Shown here piece after piece: positions 7,392 through 12,596 of a DNA stretch of 17,240 nt (positions within the stretch are counted from its first letter, which is position 1; each line of letters starts with the position of its first letter). Position numbers and translations under genes: made by a program. Where the stretch lies: positions 1 to 17,240 of the forward strand of contig JADGOA010000032.1 in the NCBI GenBank assembly GCA_017883215.1, read 5' to 3'. This DNA comes from Thermoanaerobaculia bacterium (lineage in GTDB: Bacteria > Acidobacteriota > Thermoanaerobaculia > Gp7-AA8). The notes beneath the pieces are model-generated. The model was not told where the DNA came from. It searched no databases and was given only the letters and a program-made list of their open reading frames with translations.

Positions 7392-7879
7392 GCGAGCTCG
7401 TACCAATGGCCATCAAAGGATTGATGCTCGACCCGGTGTCGAACTCGCCGATCGTCGTCCTCAAAGACGCAGCTGAGAAGTGCTTCCTTCCCATCTGGGT
7501 GGGCATCTTCGAAGCGAACGCCATCGCCCTGCAGCTGGAGAACATCACCACGCCCCGCCCGATGACTCACGATCTGCTCCGGAACGCGATCAAGGAGCTC
7601 GACGCGCACGTTTCGCGCGTGGTCATCAACGATCTTCGCGATTCCACGTTCTTCGCGCAGATCGGACTGGTCATCGGGGACCGTACGCTGGAGCTCGACG
7701 CCCGGCCGAGCGACGCCATCGCCCTGGCGCTGCGGGTCGCCGCGCCGATCTTCGTCGCTCAGGCCGTCCTCGACCAGGCTCAGACCATCAGCCCCGAGCT
7801 TGAAGCGGACCAGGAAGAGAAGATGAAGAAGTGGTTCGACAACATGGAGAACGAGGACTTCGGAAAGTACAAGATGTAA
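7388..7879 (+). CDS. Bifunctional nuclease domain protein (DUF151/BFN)
   Basis: The 163-residue product matches the BFN/DUF151 family, whose founding plant members have RNase and DNase activity; the bacterial role is unclear. Typical features are the opening VPMAIKGLMLDPVSNSPIVV, LPIWVGIFEANAIALQLE, RPMTHDLL, and LDARPSDAIALALRVAAPIF. Those hallmarks span about 6-125, and the C-terminal 35 residues are acidic and helical (EADQEEKMKKWFDNME). The ATG overlaps the miaB stop, so the two are translationally coupled; miaB and DUF151 genes are neighbours in other genomes as far as I recall. Confidence 0.88.
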   Translation: MSELVPMAIKGLMLDPVSNSPIVVLKDAAEKCFLPIWVGIFEANAIALQLENITTPRPMTHDLLRNAIKELDAHVSRVVINDLRDSTFFAQIGLVIGDRTLELDARPSDAIALALRVAAPIFVAQAVLDQAQTISPELEADQEEKMKKWFDNMENEDFGKYKM

Positions 7880-7894
7880 CCCGCACGGATCAGT

Positions 7895-7900
7895 TAGAAT
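7895..7900 (+). promoter_or_regulatory. Possible -10 box for parA
   Basis: TAGAAT matches five of six TATAAT bases and ends 13 bases before the parA ATG at 7914. The sequence GTTAGAATCC resembles GTTACAATCC before lptFG and TGTAGAATCT before pckA. No -35 box is apparent and no clear ribosome binding site lies between it and the ATG. Confidence 0.35.
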
Positions 7901-7913
7901 CCCACCAGAGTCC

Positions 7914-8669
7914 ATGATCATCACCGTAGCCAACCAGAAGGGTGGGGTAGGCAAGACCACCACAGCGATCAATTTGTCCGCGGCCGTCGCGAACAAGGGC
8001 TTCAAGACGCTGCTGATCGACCTCGACCCGCAGGCGAATTCGACGATGAGCTACGTCGACGTCCACGCGGTTCCGCGCTCGATGTACGACGTTCTGGTGA
8101 CCGAAGAGGTGGAGTTCGAAACGGTCGTCGTGCCCACGCAGGTCGAGAATCTCTTCCTCGCTCCCTCGCGAATCTCGCTGGCCAAGCTGGAGTCGAAACT
8201 GATCGGGGATCTCGACGGGCCGTTCCGCCTCAAGGACAAGCTGGCCAAGACGATCGCCGACTACGACTATGTTTTCATCGACACGCCGCCGACCCTCGGC
8301 ATGATCACCGTCAACGCCATGGTGGCCTCCAGCCACGTCCTCGTTCCCATCCAGTCCTCGTACTTCGCGCTGGAGGGGACGGACGACCTGCTGGAGACCA
8401 TCGAAAAGATCAAAGCCCGCCCGAATCCGAATCTGCAGCTGCTGGGTGTGGTGATCACCATGCACGACAAGCGCACCACGCTGGCCCGGGACATCCACGA
8501 GCAGATCGGGCAGGTGTTCGGCGACCGCCTTTTCAACACCATCATCACGAAATCGATCCGGCTCGAAGAAAGCCCCGCCTACAAGGAGTCGATTTTCACG
8601 TTCGCTCCCCGCTCCAGTGGGGCGATGGAGTACTACTCGCTCAGTGAGGAAGTTCTTTCGCGCGTATGA
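7914..8669 (+). CDS. parA: Chromosome partitioning ATPase ParA (Soj family)
   Basis: ParA is a DNA-binding ATPase that forms nucleoid gradients and moves ParB-bound origins. The 251-residue product starts MIITVANQKGGVGKTTTAIN, which holds the deviant Walker A box with Lys9 and Lys14. Walker A' LIDLDPQAN is at about 34-42, and FIDTPPTLG at about 121-129 is the Walker B region. The length is typical of the short chromosomal Soj type without an N-terminal helix-turn-helix domain. parB follows after 127 bases occupied by a large hairpin-forming repeat. ATG 7914 is the natural start because the Walker A motif begins within ten residues. Confidence 0.95.
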   Translation: MIITVANQKGGVGKTTTAINLSAAVANKGFKTLLIDLDPQANSTMSYVDVHAVPRSMYDVLVTEEVEFETVVVPTQVENLFLAPSRISLAKLESKLIGDLDGPFRLKDKLAKTIADYDYVFIDTPPTLGMITVNAMVASSHVLVPIQSSYFALEGTDDLLETIEKIKARPNPNLQLLGVVITMHDKRTTLARDIHEQIGQVFGDRLFNTIITKSIRLEESPAYKESIFTFAPRSSGAMEYYSLSEEVLSRV

Positions 8670-8689
8670 GCTCAGTTGGTGCCCACAGC

Positions 8690-8770
8690 TCCCATCTGTC
8701 CCATGGGTCCCATCTGTCCCATTGGTCCCATGACGGAATGGGACCGATGGGACCCATGGGACAGATGGGA
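8690..8770. repeat. Large hairpin: perfect 25-bp stem between parA and parB
   Basis: Positions 8690-8714 are the exact reverse complement of 8746-8770. Inside, GGTCCCAT at 8724-8731 pairs with ATGGGACC at 8738-8745 around a six-base loop, and 8715-8723 bulges out. That makes about 33 base pairs in all, with six more possible further out (TGCCCA 8680-8685 with TGGGCA 8776-8781). The arms are built from CCCAT-containing units such as TCCCATCTG and TCCCATGGG, so it is also a mirrored array. No parS-like palindrome is in it. Confidence 0.9.
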
Positions 8771-8796
8771 ACAACTGGGCAACTACGAGGACACCA

Positions 8797-9633
8797 ATGG
8801 CAATGAAACGCGGCCTTCCAGAACGCGCCAGCATGCGTCACGACTCGCATTACGTAGAGGAGCTCACGCGACGCTCCGGACGTCATATCGGGTCGATGAT
8901 TCCGCTGTCGATGATCGAGGCCAACCCCGAACAGCCGCGCACGAACCTGGGCAACATCGAAGAGCTGGCCTCTTCCATTCGCGAGAAAGGCGTGCTCGAG
9001 CCCATTCTCGTTCGTCAGATCTCGGCGAACGACTACCAGATCATCTCCGGCGAGCGGCGCTTCCGCGCCGCGTTGATGGCCGGCCTCGACGAGATTCCCG
9101 CCATCGAGCTCGACGTGGACGACAAGGAACAGGTCGAGATCGCGCTCATCGAGAACATCCAGCGGAAGGACCTCACCCCGTTCGAAGAGGCGGAGGGTTT
9201 GTTCGTCCTCCAGCAGAAGTTCGGATACACCCACGAGAGAATTTCTCAGGTCATCGGCAAGTCGCGCACGACGATCACCGAAACGCTGCTGATCAACGAC
9301 ATCCCGGACCGCATCCGCGCCATGTGCCGGGAAGCGGGAATCGCCAACAAGTCTGTGCTGGTGCAGGTGGCCCGCGCCGCCGACGAGAAGGCCATGGAAC
9401 AGGTGGTTCGCGCATTCGCGGCGGGGGAGTTGTCCCGCGATGATCTGCGGAAGAAGACCGCCTCGAAACAGGAGCCGAAGAAGGCCGGGCGTCCGAAGAA
9501 CTACGTCTGGAGCGTGAAGGACAAGCAGCTTCCGTTCAGCGTCAACCTGAGTTTCAGGAAGGCGAACGTCGAGAAGAACGAGATCATCGCCGCGCTTCGG
9601 GAGCTGCTACGGAGAGTGGAGTCGGACTCGTAA
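8797..9633 (+). CDS. parB: Chromosome partitioning protein ParB (Spo0J family)
   Basis: ParB binds parS, hydrolyses or binds CTP as a sliding clamp, and stimulates ParA. The 278-residue product has the ParB/Srx nucleotide-binding core with IPLSMIEANPEQPRTN near 35-50, GERRFRAA near 85-92 and ENIQRKDLTPFEEAEG near 118-133. A helix-turn-helix follows (YTHERISQVIGKSRTTITET), and the C-terminal dimerisation domain ends near RELLRRVESDS. A good ribosome site, GAGGA at 8787-8791, is five bases before ATG 8797. The basic N-terminal tail (MAMKRGLPERASMR) is where the ParA-stimulating peptide usually lies. No full parS site is visible in the window. Confidence 0.94.
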   Translation: MAMKRGLPERASMRHDSHYVEELTRRSGRHIGSMIPLSMIEANPEQPRTNLGNIEELASSIREKGVLEPILVRQISANDYQIISGERRFRAALMAGLDEIPAIELDVDDKEQVEIALIENIQRKDLTPFEEAEGLFVLQQKFGYTHERISQVIGKSRTTITETLLINDIPDRIRAMCREAGIANKSVLVQVARAADEKAMEQVVRAFAAGELSRDDLRKKTASKQEPKKAGRPKNYVWSVKDKQLPFSVNLSFRKANVEKNEIIAALRELLRRVESDS

Positions 9634-9764
9634 TCGCATCGCTGGTCTAGCGGTTACGCTCGCGGCGCATACGAGCGTCGAAATGCACTGGCTACGCATT
9701 GCGGAGACCGCTGCATCCCTCCGCGCGCATCCGTGACCACAACAGGCTCCGCCGCGAACGGCTC

Positions 9765-9793
9765 TTGACACCCCGCGCAACGGCGCGTATGGT
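9765..9793 (+). promoter_or_regulatory. Sigma-70-type promoter ahead of the metB-hom operon
   Basis: TTGACA at 9765-9770 is a perfect -35 box, followed by exactly 17 bases and TATGGT at 9788-9793 (four of six -10 bases). Transcription would start near 9800 and give a leader of about 385 bases before the metB-type gene. It is the best promoter match I see in the window. Confidence 0.6.
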
Positions 9794-9804
9794 TTGCGGT
9801 CAAC

Positions 9805-9873
9805 ATGCATCGCGTCGCCACAGCTTCCTTGATGGGCCGAATGGTGATGCGCCGCCCGGGCGCGGACGCGTAG
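9805..9873 (+). CDS. Possible 22-residue Met-rich leader peptide
   Basis: An ATG starts about five bases after the predicted transcription start of the promoter at 9765-9793, with no ribosome binding site. It encodes 22 residues (MHRVATASLMGRMVMRRPG then ADA) ending in TAG at 9871. Four of the 22 residues are methionine, three of them within six positions (10, 13, 15). Downstream lie several hairpins and then genes for methionine and homoserine synthesis, so a translation-sensing leader is conceivable. The ORF is short and could be chance; I recognise no family. Confidence 0.22.
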   Translation: MHRVATASLMGRMVMRRPGADA

Positions 9874-9950
9874 CCTCGCTGTGTCTTCGACCCGGGTCCC
9901 CTCCGTTTCACAATCCCAACACATCGCGCATTGACGCTTGCCACGTGAAG

Positions 9951-9973
9951 CATCGGCGTTGTTCACGCCGATG
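9951..9973 (+). other. Perfect 8-bp hairpin in the metB leader
   Basis: CATCGGCG at 9951-9958 pairs with CGCCGATG at 9966-9973 around TTGTTCA. No T-run follows. A smaller hairpin, CCGGCG-CTT-CGCCGG, lies at 9990-10004. Both would be in the leader RNA if the promoter at 9765-9793 is used. Confidence 0.5.
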
Positions 9974-10024
9974 AGCGGGCCGCCGGATTCCGGCGCTTCG
10001 CCGGCAGACGCCGAATGCGGTGAA

Positions 10025-10046
10025 GCACAGGCAGTCGAGCCTGTGC
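10025..10046 (+). repeat. 8-bp hairpin GCACAGGC / GCCTGTGC
   Basis: GCACAGGC at 10025-10032 pairs perfectly with GCCTGTGC at 10039-10046 around AGTCGA. It lies directly beside the composite repeat at 10053-10170 and may be another dispersed repeat unit; only one copy is in this window. No T-run follows it. Confidence 0.5.
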
Positions 10047-10052
10047 CACAGC

Positions 10053-10170
10053 GGAGTGCGGGCGTCTCGCCCGCCGCGACCGGGCGTCCCGCGCCCGGTC
10101 GCCGGAACGAAACGGAAAGAGCTGCCGGCCGCGGGACGGCCGCCAGCGGCGGGCGAGACGCCCGCACTCC
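10053..10170. repeat. GC-rich composite palindromic repeat, copy 2 (118 bp)
   Basis: The ends 10053-10076 and 10147-10170 are exact 24-base reverse complements, beginning GGAGTGCGGGCG and ending CGCCCGCACTCC. Inside, GCGACCGGGCG at 10076-10086 pairs with CGCCCGGTCGC at 10092-10102, a further 11-bp stem. The right end shares at least 23 bases with copies at 308-338 and 12435-12466. It ends three bases before the ribosome binding site of the metB-type gene, so in mRNA it would fold right beside the start. Confidence 0.85.
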
Positions 10171-10183
10171 AACGGAGGATTGC

Positions 10184-11362
10184 ATGTCTTACCGATACGA
10201 CACCTTGGCGATTCACGCCGGTCAGCCCGATGACGAAGCCACCGGCGCGGTCACCTTTCCGATCTACCAGACCTCCACGTTCCATCAGACCGAGCCGGGA
10301 GTGAACAAAGGCTTCTGCTACGCGCGCACCGACAATCCGACGCGGCGCGCGCTCGAAGAGAACCTTGCCGCCCTCGAAGGCGCGCGATACGGGGTCGCGT
10401 TTGCCAGCGGGATGTCGGCCATTCACGGAACGCTGTCGCTGCTGAGTGCCGGCGACCACGTCGTCTCCACTCAGGATCTCTACGGCGGGGCCTGGCGCAT
10501 CTTCACCAAGTTCTTCGCGAAATTCGGCGTGGAGTTCACGTTCGTCGACACCACCGATCCCGCCGCCGTTCACGCCGCCATCCGCCCGGAGACGAAGTTC
10601 CTCTGGCTGGAGACGCCTTCGAACCCACTGCTGAAGATCACCGACATCGCCGCCTGCGCCGCGATCGCACGCCACGCCGGCGTCCGCACGGTCGTCGACA
10701 ACACCTTCGCCACTCCGCTGCTCCAGCATCCCATCGCGCTCGGCGCCGACATCGTCGTCCATTCCACGACGAAGTACATCAACGGCCACAGCGACGTTCT
10801 CGGCGGCGTGGTCATCACCGACGACGAGTCACTCGCGGCGGAGCTGAAGTTCTTTCAGAACGCCGTCGGTGGCGTGCCCGGCCCCCAGGACTGTTTCCTG
10901 ATTCTTCGCGGTACCAAGACACTGCCGCTTCGCGTTCAGCGTCACTGCGACAACGCCGAGGAGGTGGCCGGGTGGCTGCGCAACCAGGAAGGGGTGGCGC
11001 GCGTGTTCTATCCCGGGCTGGCGGAACACGACGGCCACGCCGTCGCCAGGCGGCAGATGGAGCGCTTCGGAGCGATCGTCTCGTTCGAGCTCGATGCCAG
11101 CGTCGAAGAGACGCGTGCTTTCACGCGGCGCCTCAAGCTGTGGACGCTCGCCGAGTCCCTCGGCAGCGTGAAGAGCCTCTTTTGCCACCCGGCGACCATG
11201 ACCCACGCTTCGGTCGAGCCGGAGGTGCGGCGGAAGGTCGGTATCGGCGACGGCCTGCTGCGCCTCTCCGTCGGCCTCGAGGACGTGCGCGATCTGATCG
11301 ACGATCTCCAGCAGGCGCTCGAGCCCTTCCGTACTGTCTCCGCGGGGAGGGCCTACGCATGA
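10184..11362 (+). CDS. Cystathionine gamma-synthase/lyase-type PLP enzyme
   Basis: This 392-residue protein belongs to the Cys/Met metabolism PLP family (cystathionine gamma-synthase, gamma-lyase, O-acylhomoserine sulfhydrylase). Signatures include the opening YRYDTLAIHAGQPDD, YARTDNPTRRALEENLAALE, FASGMSAIHG, DNTFATPLLQ and HSTTKYINGHSDVLGG, where Lys197 is the PLP-binding lysine. ATG 10184 follows GGAGG at 10174-10178 by five bases; longer frames read through the palindromic repeat and are rejected. The four-base overlap with homoserine dehydrogenase favours a biosynthetic (MetB-like) role, making cystathionine from activated homoserine, but the lyase cannot be excluded from sequence alone, so no symbol is given. 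Confidence 0.92.
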   Translation: MSYRYDTLAIHAGQPDDEATGAVTFPIYQTSTFHQTEPGVNKGFCYARTDNPTRRALEENLAALEGARYGVAFASGMSAIHGTLSLLSAGDHVVSTQDLYGGAWRIFTKFFAKFGVEFTFVDTTDPAAVHAAIRPETKFLWLETPSNPLLKITDIAACAAIARHAGVRTVVDNTFATPLLQHPIALGADIVVHSTTKYINGHSDVLGGVVITDDESLAAELKFFQNAVGGVPGPQDCFLILRGTKTLPLRVQRHCDNAEEVAGWLRNQEGVARVFYPGLAEHDGHAVARRQMERFGAIVSFELDASVEETRAFTRRLKLWTLAESLGSVKSLFCHPATMTHASVEPEVRRKVGIGDGLLRLSVGLEDVRDLIDDLQQALEPFRTVSAGRAYA

Positions 11363-12387
11363 GAAACGTCTCCATCGCACTCCTGGGGTGTGGCAACGTC
11401 GGCCGCGGATTCGTCGAGCTCGCCGGACGCGAACGGCAGCGCATCCGCGATCGTTACGGCGTCGACCTCGAGATCGGCCGCATCCTCGTGCGGGACCTCA
11501 CGAAAATTCGCCCTGGCGTCGATCGGCGTCTCCTGACCACGCGGGCGCTGGAGGTGATCGACTCCGACTGCGACGTGGTGGTCGAGCTGGTCGGCGGCGT
11601 CCACACTGCCGGGGCGTTCGTCCGGCGCGCCCTCGCGAACGGGCAGGATGTCGTCACCGCGAACAAGGCGCTGCTCGCTGCGCATGGGCCGGAACTGTTC
11701 GAGGCGGCCACGCAGCGCGGCCTGTCGATCGGATTCGAGGCCAGCGTCTGCGGCGGCATTCCGGTCGTGCGGGCGTTGCATCGCGGTCTGGCGGGCGATT
11801 CGATCGAGTCGATCCGCGGGATCGTGAACGGCACGTGCAACTTCGTGCTGTCCCGCATGGAAGAGGGGCTCGACTTCGAGGGCGCTGTGCACGCGGCGCA
11901 GGAGCGGGGCTTTGCCGAAGCCGATCCGTCGATGGACATCGATGGTCATGACTCGGCGCAGAAGATCAGGATCCTGGCATCCCTGGCATTCGACGCGCCG
12001 GTGACCCACGAGTCGGTCATCGGGATCCGCAGTGTGACGCGCGAGCAGATCGAGCGGGCGCACGCGGGTGGATGCGTGATCCGGCTCGTGGCGGAGGCGG
12101 AGCGGCTGCCGGGAGGCGTGACGGTTCGCGTCCGGCCGCGGGAAATCGACGCCGCCGACATCTTCGGAAGTGTCCGCGACGAGTACAACGTCGTGGCGAT
12201 CCGGGGACGGGCGACAGGCGAGGTGGTGCTGACCGGCAAGGGCGCCGGTGCGCTGCCGACCGCCGCAGCCGTGTTGTCCGACGTTATCGAGATCGCGCAG
12301 TTGCGGTCGGCGCGGCCCGCGGAGGTCGGTCGCGTAGGAGTGCGGACGTCCTCGTCCGCAGGCGCGCCACGTCTCGTGGCGCGCTGA
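11359..12387 (+). CDS. hom: Homoserine dehydrogenase (short form without ACT domain)
   Basis: This enzyme reduces aspartate semialdehyde to homoserine, the branch point to methionine and threonine. The 342-residue product begins with a Rossmann motif (IALLGCGNVGRGF, GxGxxG at 10-15), then TANKALLAAHG near 100, GIVNGTCNFVLSRM near 154-167, and AEADPSMDIDGHDSAQK with the catalytic Asp198 and Lys202. GKGAGALPTAAAVLSDV at 293-309 closes the catalytic domain. The C-terminal ACT regulatory domain of longer family members is missing, so feedback by threonine through that domain is not expected. ATG 11359 overlaps the preceding stop. Residues from about 327 to the end are encoded by the palindromic repeat at 12337-12466 and are unlikely to be conserved. 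Confidence 0.93.
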   Translation: MRNVSIALLGCGNVGRGFVELAGRERQRIRDRYGVDLEIGRILVRDLTKIRPGVDRRLLTTRALEVIDSDCDVVVELVGGVHTAGAFVRRALANGQDVVTANKALLAAHGPELFEAATQRGLSIGFEASVCGGIPVVRALHRGLAGDSIESIRGIVNGTCNFVLSRMEEGLDFEGAVHAAQERGFAEADPSMDIDGHDSAQKIRILASLAFDAPVTHESVIGIRSVTREQIERAHAGGCVIRLVAEAERLPGGVTVRVRPREIDAADIFGSVRDEYNVVAIRGRATGEVVLTGKGAGALPTAAAVLSDVIEIAQLRSARPAEVGRVGVRTSSSAGAPRLVAR

Positions 12388-12466
12388 GGCGGGGGCTCGG
12401 TTGGAGTTCCGAGAGGGCGATCCGGCGCGGGACGCCGGATCGCGGCGGGCGAGACGCCCGCACTCC
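12337..12466. repeat. GC-rich composite palindromic repeat, copy 3 (130 bp)
   Basis: It starts GGAGTGCGGACGTC inside the 3' end of hom and ends CGCCCGCACTCC at 12466, the same terminal inverted sequences as the 10053-10170 element but with a few changes in the left arm. Internal stems include GCGCGCCAC at 12362-12370 with GTGGCGCGC at 12376-12384. Positions 12435-12465 are identical to 308-338. It carries the hom stop codon at 12385-12387. From 12467 to 12596 I see no gene. Confidence 0.82.
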
Positions 12467-12579
12467 ATGCACGATTTAACATAATCTATCTTATCGGACT
12501 CTGCGGAAAACCGCCTTCGGGCTCGGCAAGGCCTCTTCGGTGCTCCTCGCGTGCGCCGAAACTTCCCCCGGCGGACGGT

Positions 12580-12585
12580 TACAAT
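12580..12585 (+). promoter_or_regulatory. Possible -10 box for lptFG
   Basis: TACAAT matches five of six TATAAT bases and ends 11 bases before the ATG at 12597. The context GTTACAATCC is nearly the same as GTTAGAATCC before parA. No -35 box and no clear ribosome site are seen. A CATAAT at 12480-12485 is a second, more distant candidate. Confidence 0.35.
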
Positions 12586-12596
12586 CCGAGCCGCTG

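Larger units (their letters stand above)
9634..10183. other. 550-base region without a confident gene
   Basis: This spacer between parB and the metB-type gene holds a sigma-70-like promoter (9765-9793), a possible 22-residue leader ORF (9805-9873), three hairpins (9951-9973, 9990-10004, 10025-10046) and the composite palindromic repeat 10053-10170. The first 130 bases also contain short inverted pairs (for example CGCTCG/CGAGCG near 9656-9676) but no recognised RNA. Open frames across it on both strands show no protein family I know. Confidence 0.6.

Noticed and set aside
9643..9656. tRNA-like stretch TGGTCTAGCGGTTA after parB
   Set aside because: It resembles a tRNA D-arm, but no anticodon arm, T-arm or acceptor pairing could be found around it.
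9938..10183. Extended N-terminus of the metB-type protein
   Set aside because: It reads through hairpins and the 118-bp repeat; ATG 10184 has a strong ribosome site and a typical family N-terminus.
9800..10183. SAM riboswitch upstream of the methionine gene
   Set aside because: No SAM-I, SAM-II or SAH riboswitch core sequence was recognised; the hairpins are explained by palindromic repeats.
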